The notes under the pieces were generated by a model that was not told the DNA's origin, did no database searches, and saw nothing but the letters and a program-made list of their open reading frames with translations. Positions 7,605 to 14,847 of a stretch of DNA of 64,000 bases are shown in pieces. Each line of letters starts with the position of its first letter. Within the stretch, counting starts at the first letter, position 1. Position numbers and translations under genes: made by a program. Source of the DNA: CAWGUU01 sp963825765 (GTDB lineage: Bacteria; Actinomycetota; Acidimicrobiia; Acidimicrobiales; AC-14); NCBI GenBank assembly GCA_963825765.1, contig CAWGUU010000019.1, positions 62,001 through 126,000 on the forward strand. The letters are read 5' to 3'.

Positions 7605-8426
7605 CTACGGGACGGTGGTCGACGTCGACGTCGTCGACGACGACGGGCGCGACGTCGTCGAGCCCGACGATCCCGACTGGGTGGCGGTCGACGCCGACGA
7701 GCACGACGCCCACACCCCGACCTTCGCCGTCCGGGCGGCGACCACCGCTGCCGCCAGCTCGTCGGCGTGCACCACGTTGGGGGCCACCTTCAGCTCGTAG
7801 GCGAACCCGTCCTTCGCCATGGCCAGGTTGACGAACGTCCCGTTGGACAGGCGGTAGACGTAGGCCAGGGTGCGGTCGGAGGCGTCGGTGCGCCTGGAGT
7901 CGTACACCAGCCGGATCGGCGTACCGACCGGGATCAGCTCGGTCAGGTGGGCGGTGGCCTCGGTGGCCAGGCACGCCCCGGTGTCGGGGGCGTCGATCCC
8001 GGTCATGCGGATGACGGTGCCGTCGGCCACCTTGAACGAGTCGCCGTCGGTGATCGACGCCACCGTGGTGTCGGTGCCGGCGGGGATGCTGATCGTGGTG
8101 GTGGTCGTGGCCGGCGGGAGGGTGGTGGTGGTGGCCGACGGCCTGCTCGCCACCGGCTGGTCGTCGTCGTTGCCGATGCGGGCCAGGGCCACGAGCAGGA
8201 CGACGACGACGCCGAGCACCAGGCCGATCTGCCCCCACCGCGGCCAGCGCCGGTACCCGTCCCAGAGGCGCCGCAGCACGTTGGGCCGCTCGGGAAGGAA
8301 CGGGGCGATGGGGCCGGGCGGCGCCCTGGGCGCCGTCGGCGCTTCGTGCTGCGGGTGCAGCTCGGGTGGGTACCAGAGCCCGTCCGAGGCCCGCCACCAC
8401 CCCGGTCCCTGAGACGCATCGCTCAT
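7605..8426 (-). CDS. Membrane-anchored staphylococcal-nuclease-like protein with DUF2510-type N-terminus
   Basis: The 273-residue product has a short GWWRASDGLWYPPE motif at residues 9-22 (DUF2510-like), a basic stretch, one membrane helix (IGLVLGVVVVLLVALARI), a Thr/Pro linker, then a thermonuclease-like domain: SITDGDSFKVADG, IRMTGIDAPDTG, TDASDRTLAYVY and LAMAKDGFAY. SNase domains cut DNA or RNA in a Ca-dependent way. Here the domain should face outside the membrane. The C-terminus is a Ser/Thr tail. The start ATG overlaps the stop of the short leader ORF at 8423-8530 (ATGA), so translation is probably coupled to it. Confidence 0.88.
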   Translation of the reverse strand: MSDASQGPGWWRASDGLWYPPELHPQHEAPTAPRAPPGPIAPFLPERPNVLRRLWDGYRRWPRWGQIGLVLGVVVVLLVALARIGNDDDQPVASRPSATTTTLPPATTTTTISIPAGTDTTVASITDGDSFKVADGTVIRMTGIDAPDTGACLATEATAHLTELIPVGTPIRLVYDSRRTDASDRTLAYVYRLSNGTFVNLAMAKDGFAYELKVAPNVVHADELAAAVVAARTAKVGVWASCSSASTATQSGSSGSTTSRPSSSTTSTSTTVP

Positions 8427-8530
8427 AGGTGACCCATCCCTTCGGGTGGCTCACCAATGAGATCCGTGACATCCGGCCTTCGGCCGGACGAAGCGCGCCA
8501 CATTGGTTCGCTCGCCGCTGGCTCGCTCAT
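8423..8530 (-). CDS. 36-codon leader ORF, copy A, coupled to the SNase-like gene
   Basis: ATG at 8530 opens a 35-residue frame that ends at TGA 8423-8425, inside the ATGA that also contains the SNase-gene start. It is colinear, codon for codon and without indels, with the ORF at 18310-18417. Shared blocks are MSEP at the start, ASE, ASSGRRPDVT in the middle, then IG, P and E. The DNA around codons 15-20 forms the hairpin TCCGGCC-TTC-GGCCGGA. An in-frame ATG lies four codons upstream (8542), in ATGGTGCACCAAATGAGC. No strong Shine-Dalgarno sequence is seen here, unlike copy B. Function unknown; it could be a coupling leader peptide or a repeat that happens to stay open. Confidence 0.55.
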   Translation of the reverse strand: MSEPAASEPMWRASSGRRPDVTDLIGEPPEGMGHL

Positions 8531-8604
8531 TTGGTGCACCATCCGGTCGACGTACAGGCGACCCTCAGGTTAGGCGGGACCTCGCTCCCCGACGGGGATG
8601 GGGC

Positions 8605-9219
8605 TCAGGGGCAATTGAACCGCCCGGGGACCATGTCGCACCACTCGGTCGGAATCGTGATCGTCGGGTCGGGCGGTGGCGGCGGCGCCGTCGCCGGCGG
8701 TGACGTGGTGTTGGTGTTCGGCGGGCTCGTCGTCCCCGAATTGCTGGGGGGCGGGATCGGCGGGAACGTCGGGTTGGTGATCTCTGGCTCCTGCTGGTTG
8801 GCCTGCGTCGTGTTGGAACCGCCCCCGCTCGACGCCGGGTTCGGTGCAGCGGCAGCGCCCGCACTCCGGCGGGTGGTGGGCGTCAGCGGGCCGACAGGAG
8901 AACCACCGCCGGCCGGTGCGCCCGCCGCCGGGATCGTGCTGGTGACGGCCAGGGGGTCGATGGTGGTCGACGAGGTGGACGTCGGCCGTGGCCGGCTGCT
9001 CGTGGTGGTGAGGGGGACGACCTGGGTGGCGACCTCGAACTTCGGCGACGACTCGCCGAAGGCCACCTCGAGCACCAAGGCGCTCAGGGCGACGACCGCC
9101 AGCCCGTAGAGGACGGTGTTGTACCGGTACGCCGACGACATCCCGGCCCAGCGCGCCCGTAGACGCCCCCAGATGCCGGGGGAGTTGCCGTAATAGTCGT
9201 ACGCGGGGTCGTTGGCCAT
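8605..9219 (-). CDS. Single-pass membrane protein with Thr/Pro/Ser-rich extracellular tail
   Basis: The 204-residue product has a short cytoplasmic N-terminus, one membrane helix (YGLAVVALSALVLEVAF) near residues 38-54, and a long Thr, Ser and Pro tail that ends in EWCDMVPGRFNCP with two cysteines. The tail probably spans the cell wall and may be glycosylated. It resembles the product of the gene at 9322-9789, with the same RxN.LLY...helix...EV..GE.xP pattern, and the two are probably paralogues. I recognise no named family. The intervals 8531-8604 and 9220-9321 hold no further gene. Confidence 0.72.
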   Translation of the reverse strand: MANDPAYDYYGNSPGIWGRLRARWAGMSSAYRYNTVLYGLAVVALSALVLEVAFGESSPKFEVATQVVPLTTTSSRPRPTSTSSTTIDPLAVTSTIPAAGAPAGGGSPVGPLTPTTRRSAGAAAAPNPASSGGGSNTTQANQQEPEITNPTFPPIPPPSNSGTTSPPNTNTTSPPATAPPPPPDPTITIPTEWCDMVPGRFNCP

Positions 9220-9261
9220 GGCGCTCTCTCGTGTGACTCAGGATCCTACCGACCGTCCATT

Positions 9262-9313
9262 GCAGTTCAACATCGGCCGTTCAAGATCGGGCAGTTCAAG
9301 ATCGGCCGTTCAG
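9262..9313. repeat. Short tandem repeat, nested 14-15 bp units
   Basis: The core GTTCAA[C/G]ATCGG recurs at 9265, 9279 and 9294, and a truncated GTTCAGG follows at 9308. The larger period is 29 bases (GCAGTTCAA at 9262 and 9291). It lies upstream of the gene at 8605-9219 and just downstream of the stop of the gene starting at 9789, in the transcribed spacer of this minus-strand pair. Confidence 0.75.
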
Positions 9314-9321
9314 GAGGCCGC

Positions 9322-9789
9322 CTAGTCGGCGGGCCCGGGGTCGTAGATTGACGAGGGCACGGTCGACGTCGTGGTCGACGACGTGTCACTCGTGGTCGTC
9401 GTGGTGACGACCTCCTCCTCGGTGGTCGTCGTGACCTCTTCCTCGGTGGTCGGCGGGGTCGTTCGTCGGGTGGTGGTCACCCGCAGCGTCGTGCGGGTGG
9501 TGGCCGGCACCACGGTCGTCGGGGGAACAGTGCTGGTCGTGGACGAGGTGGACGACGACGTGGAGCTGGTGGGCGCCGGCGGCGCGGCACGGGTGGTGGC
9601 CGGCCGGCTGGCCAGGTCGACGTTGGTCGGCGGGTTCTCGCCGGTGACGACCTCGAACAGGAGCACGATCAGCGAGAGGGCTCCGAGGCAGTAGAGCAGG
9701 ACGTTCACCCGCTGGGCCCGGTCGTAGAACCGCCAGTTGTCGGCCAGTCTTCTGAGTCCTGTGCTGTGCTGCTCTGGCTCCAACGCCAA
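9322..9789 (-). CDS. Single-pass membrane protein with Thr-rich extracellular tail, TTG start
   Basis: A longer frame opens at 9903 but overlaps glgX on the other strand. A TTG at 9789 is preceded by GGGAGG with 9 bases between, so I choose it; this gives 155 residues. One membrane helix (LLYCLGALSLIVLLFEVV) is followed by a tail of about 100 residues that is mostly Thr, Ser, Val and Glu, with two TTEEEV repeats. It is probably anchored in the membrane with the tail outside. It is similar in layout and around the membrane helix to the adjacent gene at 8605-9219. Confidence 0.68.
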   Translation of the reverse strand: MALEPEQHSTGLRRLADNWRFYDRAQRVNVLLYCLGALSLIVLLFEVVTGENPPTNVDLASRPATTRAAPPAPTSSTSSSTSSTTSTVPPTTVVPATTRTTLRVTTTRRTTPPTTEEEVTTTTEEEVVTTTTTSDTSSTTTSTVPSSIYDPGPAD

Positions 9790-9841
9790 GGACCGAATCC
9801 TCCCGTGCGGGTACGTGCCCCGATGGGCGAAGCTACCCGCT

Positions 9842-11959
9842 ATGGAGTTGTGGCCGGGATACCCGGCCCCACCGGGTGCGACCTGGGATGGCCAGGGTAC
9901 CAACTTCGTTGTCTTTTCCGAGGGCGCGGACGCCGTCGAGCTCTGCCTGTTCGACGACGACCCGGCCTCGAGGGCCGCAGCGCCGACCGAGACCCGGCTG
10001 CCCCTGACCGAGGTCGACGGCTTCGTGTGGCACGGCTACGTGCCCGGCGTCATGCCCGGCCAACGCTACGGATTCCGTGTCCGAGGCCCGTGGAGCCCGG
10101 CCCGCGGCCGCCGCTACAACCCCGCCAAGCTCCTGGCCGATCCCTACGCTCTGGCCATCGACGGGCCTCTGACCTGGGACGATGCCGTGTTCGGCCACGT
10201 GGCCGGCGGCCCCGACGACGTCATCGACCCACGCGACTCGGCGCCGTTCGTGCCCCGCTCGGTGGTGGCCGACAGGCTGTTCCCGTGGGGCGACCAGCCC
10301 CCGCCCCGCACGCCCTGGGCCGACACGATCATCTACGAGCTGAACGTAAAGGGATTCACCGCCCTCCACCCCGACGTTGCCCCCCGGCTGCGGGGCACGT
10401 TCGCCGGCCTGGCCACTCCACCCGTGGTCGAGCACCTCGTCGGGCTCGGCGTCACGGCGGTTGAGCTGCAGCCGGTGCACCATTTCGTGGCCGAGCCCGA
10501 GCTGGTGCGGCGGGGGCTCACCAACTTCTGGGGCTACAACTCGCTCGGCTACTTCGCCCCTCACGCCGCCTACTCGTCCTCCGGCAGCAGGGGCGAGCAG
10601 GTGCGGGAGTTCAAGGCCATGGTGCGCACGCTCCACGCCGCCGGCCTCGAGGTCATCCTCGACGTCGTCTACAACCACACCGCCGAGGGCGACGAGCTGG
10701 GGCCCACCCTGAGCTTCCGCGGCCTCGACAACGCCGCCTACTACCGGCTCGACCAGGGCGATCCCCGCCGCTACGTCGACTACACCGGCTGCGGCAACAC
10801 CCTCAACGCCCGCAACCCCGAGGTGCTGCGGCTCATCCTCGACAGCCTGCGGTACTGGGTCCGGGAGATGCACGTGGACGGGTTCCGGTTCGACCTGGCG
10901 TCGGCCCTGGCCCGGGGCTTCCACGAGGTCGACCGGCTGTCGTCGTTCTTCGACCTCATCTACCAGGACCCCGTCGTCTCGACGGTGAAGCTGATCGCCG
11001 AGCCGTGGGACGTCGGCGAGGGCGGCTACCAGGTCGGCAACTTCCCGGCCCAGTGGGCCGAGTGGAACGGGAAGTACCGGGACTCCGTGCGGGACTTCTG
11101 GCGGGGCGGAACCAGCCTGGCGGAGATGGGCTACCGGCTCACCGGGTCGAGCGACCTGTACCAGCGGGACGGGCGCAAGCCGTCGGCGTCGGTCAACTTC
11201 GTCACCGCCCACGACGGGTTCACCCTTCGTGACCTGGTCTCCTACAACGTCAAGCACAACGAGGCCAACGGCGAGGGGAACCGCGACGGCACCGACGACA
11301 ACCGGTCGTGGAACTGCGGCGTGGAGGGCGACACCTCCGTCTCCGCCGTGCTGGAGCTCCGGCGCCGCCAGCAGCGGAACCTGCTGGCCACGCTGCTGCT
11401 CTCCCAGGGGGTGCCGATGCTGCTGGGGGGCGACGAGCTGAACCGCACCCAGGGGGGCAACAACAACGCCTTCTGCCAGGACAACGCCGTGTCGTGGGTC
11501 GACTGGGACCTCGACGACGACGCGAGGGACCTCCTGGCCGTCACCCGCCGCCTCATCGCCCTGCGCCGGTGTCACCCCGTCTTCCGGCGGCGGCGGTTCT
11601 TCCAGGGGCGGCCGATCCACGGCAAGGAGCTGGCCGACATCGGGTGGTTCGGCCCCGACGGCCGGCAGATGACCGAAGGTGAGTGGGTGGGCGGGACGGT
11701 GCGGTCGGTGGGCATGTTCCTCAACGGCGACGAGATCTCCGAGCCGGGGAAGCGGGGCGAGCGGATCGTCGACGACAGCTTCCTCGTGCTGCTGAACGGG
11801 CCGAACCCGGTGGAGTTCACGCTGCCGTCCAAGGAGTGGGCGGCGGAGCTCGAGCTCGTCCTCGACACGTCGGACGGGCGAGGGGGGGTCGGGTACTCCG
11901 CCGGAGAGGGCCTGGCACTGCCGGCGTTCTCGCTCGTCGTGCTCCGCAAACTCTCCTGA
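9842..11959 (+). CDS. glgX: Glycogen debranching enzyme (GlgX/isoamylase type)
   Basis: ATG at 9842 starts MELWPGYPAPPGATWDGQGTN, the usual GlgX N-terminus with the CBM48 domain; total 705 residues. The GH13 regions are clear: VILDVVYNHT, DGFRFDLA (nucleophile Asp about 351), LIAEPWD (acid/base Glu about 387) and NFVTAHDG. The enzyme hydrolyses alpha-1,6 branches in phosphorylase-trimmed glycogen. It is divergent from the 9322-9789 gene with 52 bases between starts, which should contain both promoters. No glg neighbours are seen in the window. Confidence 0.96.
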   Translation: MELWPGYPAPPGATWDGQGTNFVVFSEGADAVELCLFDDDPASRAAAPTETRLPLTEVDGFVWHGYVPGVMPGQRYGFRVRGPWSPARGRRYNPAKLLADPYALAIDGPLTWDDAVFGHVAGGPDDVIDPRDSAPFVPRSVVADRLFPWGDQPPPRTPWADTIIYELNVKGFTALHPDVAPRLRGTFAGLATPPVVEHLVGLGVTAVELQPVHHFVAEPELVRRGLTNFWGYNSLGYFAPHAAYSSSGSRGEQVREFKAMVRTLHAAGLEVILDVVYNHTAEGDELGPTLSFRGLDNAAYYRLDQGDPRRYVDYTGCGNTLNARNPEVLRLILDSLRYWVREMHVDGFRFDLASALARGFHEVDRLSSFFDLIYQDPVVSTVKLIAEPWDVGEGGYQVGNFPAQWAEWNGKYRDSVRDFWRGGTSLAEMGYRLTGSSDLYQRDGRKPSASVNFVTAHDGFTLRDLVSYNVKHNEANGEGNRDGTDDNRSWNCGVEGDTSVSAVLELRRRQQRNLLATLLLSQGVPMLLGGDELNRTQGGNNNAFCQDNAVSWVDWDLDDDARDLLAVTRRLIALRRCHPVFRRRRFFQGRPIHGKELADIGWFGPDGRQMTEGEWVGGTVRSVGMFLNGDEISEPGKRGERIVDDSFLVLLNGPNPVEFTLPSKEWAAELELVLDTSDGRGGVGYSAGEGLALPAFSLVVLRKLS

Positions 11960-11969
11960 ACGCGGGGGG

Positions 11970-12428
11970 TCAGGCCCGAAGGGAAAGGGCGGCGTCCGCC
12001 GCCTCGACCGCGGTCGACACCCGCACGATGGGGTCGTCTCGCACACCCTCGCGTCGCAGGTCCCAGGTGTCGATGCCGACGACGGGCTTGCCGAGGCGCA
12101 GGGCGAGGGCGATCTCGGACAGTGTGCCGAACTCGCCGTCGACGGCGATGACGACGTCGGCGGTGCGGACGACGAGCAGGTTGCGGCCCTCGCCCATCCC
12201 CGTCGGCACCGCCACGTCGACATAGGCATTCGCGTTCGCGCGATCGACCCCCGGTAATATCCCGACGGTCCGCCCCCCAGCGCTCTGGGCTCCGCGGCAC
12301 ACGGCCTCCATGACCCCACCCAACCCGCCGCAGACGACGACTGCCCCCCGCCGGGCCAACTCGCGGCCCAGCTCCTCGGCGACGGCGAGGGCGTCGGTGC
12401 CGGCGTCGCCGCCGCCGACCACCGCCAC
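11970..12428 (-). CDS. LOG/TIGR00725-like Rossmann-fold protein
   Basis: The 152-residue product has an N-terminal nucleotide-binding MAVVGGGDAG, CGGLGGVMEAVCRGA (the GG-x-GGxMEA turn of the lysine-decarboxylase-like/LOG superfamily), GILPG, and DGEFGTLSEIALALRLGKPV, which matches the PGGxGTxxE loop. LOG proteins are nucleotide 5'-monophosphate phosphoribohydrolases; the TIGR00725 branch is less well defined. The only canonical in-frame start is GTG at 12428, at the edge of the 15-bp tandem repeat 12427-12486. That repeat continues the frame upstream as PHV-type units without another start codon. It is convergent with glgX, 10 bases apart. Confidence 0.82.
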   Translation of the reverse strand: MAVVGGGDAGTDALAVAEELGRELARRGAVVVCGGLGGVMEAVCRGAQSAGGRTVGILPGVDRANANAYVDVAVPTGMGEGRNLLVVRTADVVIAVDGEFGTLSEIALALRLGKPVVGIDTWDLRREGVRDDPIVRVSTAVEAADAALSLRA

Positions 12429-12486
12429 GTGGGGAACCGACGCATGGGGTACCGCAACATGGGGTGTCGGGACATGAGGAGCGATG
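12427..12486. repeat. Four tandem 15-bp units at a divergent start region
   Basis: Units ACGTGGGGAACCGAC, GCATGGGGTACCGCA, ACATGGGGTGTCGGG and ACATGAGGAGCGATG follow each other exactly. They lie between the GTG start of the minus-strand LOG-like gene (12428) and the ATG of the plus-strand beta-propeller gene (12534). On the plus strand each unit after the first carries an ATG in the same frame as the propeller gene. Confidence 0.75.
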
Positions 12487-12533
12487 ACCGGGGACGCTAC
12501 CCGGTTACGCCGGGAGAGCGGCGACGGAGTAGC

Positions 12534-13802
12534 ATGGAGCTGCGGATGAGAAGGCGGAAGGCGGTCCTACTCACCATCGCGGTCGCGCTCGTGCTGGGCG
12601 TCGCCACGGTGGTCGAGTTCGACGGCGTCACAGTCGACAGCGGTGCGCCGAGGGCGTCGGGGAGGGACGCGGGGTCGGTGCTGCGACAGCTTCCCGCGCT
12701 CTACCAGCGGACCGGGCCCCTAGCCGAGCCAGGCGGCTCGCAGGGGGCGGAGGCCGAGCCCGCCGCGGACCAGCAGCCGCAGCCGACCATGCCGGTCACG
12801 ACGACGACGGCGCCGACGCCCGACGACATCTACGCCCACACCCGCGGTCCCGGGCTCAGCCCGGCGGTGGCCGGCATCCCGGTGCGGGTCTATGTGCCCA
12901 ACACGGGCGCCCGCACGGTGACCGTGATCGACCCGGCCACCCTGGAGGTGATCGACACCCTGCGGGTCGGGAACGTGCCCCACCACATCACGCCGTCGTG
13001 GGACCTCTCCAAGCTGTACGTCAACAACACCGAAAGCGATTCGCTCAGCGTGATCGACCCCCACAGCGGCAAGGTGTCCGAGACGATTCCCGTCGTCGAC
13101 CCGTACAACCTGTACTTCACGCCCGACGGCAAGAAGGCCATCGTGGTGGCCGAGCGCCTCCAACGCCTCGACTTCTACGACGTGGGGTCGTGGCAAGTCG
13201 TGAAAAGCGTTTCCGTGCCGTGGCGGGGTGTCGACCACGGCGACTTCACGCTCGACGGCCGGTACTTCCTGGCCAGCACCGAGTTCAGCGGACAGGTGGT
13301 GAAGGTGGACACCGAGACGATGGAGGTCGTCGGGCGGGCCTCCGTCGGCAGCCTGCCCATCGACGTGAAGGCGTCACCCGACGGGGCGGTGTTCTACGTC
13401 ACCAACCAGGGCCGGCACGGCGTGTCCATCATCGACCCGGTTGCGATGGAGGAGATCGGGTTCCTGCCGACCGACAAGGGCGCCCACGGGCTCAACGTGA
13501 GCCGTGACGCCACATTGATGTACGTCAGCAACCGGTTGGGCGGCAGCATCTCGGTCATCGACCTGGCCACCCGCCAGGTAGCGGCCACATGGCAGGTCGG
13601 GGGCAGTCCCGACATGCTGCAGGTCTCGGCCGACGGGATGCAGCTCTGGGTGTCGAACCGCTATCACGGAAGCGTCTCGGTGATCGATACCGTCAGCGGC
13701 ACCGTCATCAAGACGATCGCCACCGGCGCCGGCGCCCACGGCCTCACCCTGTTCCCCCAGCCCGGCCGCCACAGCATCGGCCACAACGGGGTGTACCGCT
13801 AG
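12534..13802 (+). CDS. Membrane-anchored YncE-like beta-propeller protein
   Basis: ATG at 12534, with GGAG four bases upstream, gives 422 residues. A hydrophobic helix (AVLLTIAVALVLGVATVV) near residues 11-28 acts as signal or anchor, then a linker rich in Pro, Thr and Gln. From about residue 120 there are YncE/YVTN-type propeller repeats of about 42 residues: VYVPNTGARTVTVIDPAT, LYVNNTESDSLSVIDP, MYVSNRLGGSISVIDL and LWVSNRYHGSVSVIDT. The fold is extracytoplasmic and usually binds ligands or partner proteins. No catalytic residues can be assigned. Confidence 0.87.
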   Translation: MELRMRRRKAVLLTIAVALVLGVATVVEFDGVTVDSGAPRASGRDAGSVLRQLPALYQRTGPLAEPGGSQGAEAEPAADQQPQPTMPVTTTTAPTPDDIYAHTRGPGLSPAVAGIPVRVYVPNTGARTVTVIDPATLEVIDTLRVGNVPHHITPSWDLSKLYVNNTESDSLSVIDPHSGKVSETIPVVDPYNLYFTPDGKKAIVVAERLQRLDFYDVGSWQVVKSVSVPWRGVDHGDFTLDGRYFLASTEFSGQVVKVDTETMEVVGRASVGSLPIDVKASPDGAVFYVTNQGRHGVSIIDPVAMEEIGFLPTDKGAHGLNVSRDATLMYVSNRLGGSISVIDLATRQVAATWQVGGSPDMLQVSADGMQLWVSNRYHGSVSVIDTVSGTVIKTIATGAGAHGLTLFPQPGRHSIGHNGVYR

Positions 13803-13841
13803 TTCCACTTGCCCGTCACGAAGTTCACGGTCAAGTCAAGT

Positions 13842-14727
13842 TCAGGCGGCCACCATCTGCTCCCCGACGAACTGATCGAGGGCTTTGTCGAGTTGGCGCC
13901 AGGCGACAGCGAGTGGGCTTCGTTTGGCGACGTCCGGCGGTAGCCGGGGATCGAGCCAGGCCAGCCCGGGGGCCAAGACCCGGCCGTGGGCTTTCGTGAA
14001 GAGCACGGCGACGCGGCGGCCGAGAGGGGTGAGCCGGTAGCGGTGGGTGTGGGGCAGTCGTTCGATCAGCCCCTTGCGTCTGAGGCGACGCAGGTCGTAG
14101 GTCGCCTGACGAGAGGTGTAGGGCTCGTCGGTCAGGGTGGCGACGAGCTCGGTGAGCTGGCGGTTGCCGAAGCCGGCCATGAGGTGGGAGAACCCGACGG
14201 TGGCGGCCATCACGGCCATCACCCGTCGGTCCCCGAAGCGCAGGCCGGGGGCGTGTAGGCCGTCGACCTGCGACGGCAGGGTCACCTGGTTGAAGGTGAC
14301 CACATCGGGAGCGGGCTGGGCGTCTGCCGCTTGAGCGTCGCAGAGACGCTTGTTGGCCTGTTCGCCAACCGCCCGTAGGGCGTGCCAGTTCTCGGCGTTG
14401 ACGCGTCTGCCGATCCCGAAGTCTCGGGTGTCGCCCACCACCACCTCGGTGCGCAACGCCCGGTGCTCCTTGAAGTACTGCTTGATGCGGGAGGACTTGT
14501 AGGTGCAGCTCAGCTGGGGCTCGACGCCTCGGGTGATCACCTGGGTCCGGAACGTGCCCGGGGTCCGGGAGACGATCCTGCGGTCGAAGATCAACGCCCA
14601 CCAGCCCCACCGACTGCAGCTTGGGGACGTAGCCCTGCAGGAAGATCCGGTCCACCGACCGGCAGGTCAGCGTCACGTGGTCCCGCAGTAGGGTCGCGTA
14701 GTCGGCCACCACAGCCTCCTTGGTCAT
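13842..14727 (-). pseudogene. Internally deleted, frameshifted member of a large actinobacterial unknown family
   Basis: The first frame from ATG 14727 reads through CRSVDRIFLQGYVPKLQSVG and is then out of phase. A second frame continues from about 14594 with ALIFDRRIVSRTPGTFRTQV down to the stop at 13842. From memory, full-length relatives are around 500 residues, with the LQSVG part near the N-terminus and the FDRRI part some 250 residues later. This copy would therefore have lost its middle by one deletion, joined out of frame near 14595. The C-terminal part keeps a winged-helix-like segment, QATYDLRRLRRKGLIE. The 250-residue downstream frame could still be translated from TTG 14594. Confidence 0.68.
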
Positions 14728-14759
14728 CAGCAACCAGGAAGCTACGACCGATGCAAAGG

Positions 14760-14793
14760 GGGCGCCCTCCGGGCGCCCTCAGCGCGAGGCGCT
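14760..14793. other. Pair of GC-rich stem-loops beside the decayed gene
   Basis: GGGCGCCC (14760-14767), loop TCC, GGGCGCCC (14771-14778) gives an 8-bp stem. AGCGC-GAG-GCGCT (14781-14793) gives a second, 5-bp stem. There is no T-run after either. They lie upstream of the pseudogene start and 55 bases past the stop of the NlpC/P60 gene, so they may help end its transcription or mark a rearrangement edge. The rest of 14728-14847 holds nothing else recognised. Confidence 0.45.
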
Positions 14794-14847
14794 GGAACGC
14801 CTGTCGGTATGAGGACGCTCGCTACCCGCTAGCCCGAAATCACCAGC

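Noticed and set aside
9833..12475. Very long open frame of 880 codons on the minus strand opposite glgX
   Set aside because: It is the antisense shadow of glgX in GC-rich DNA; it lacks domain patterns and is full of Arg, Gly, Val and Pro.
13842..14727. Transposase with terminal inverted repeats
   Set aside because: No transposase motif or flanking inverted repeats could be found; only short stem-loops on one side.
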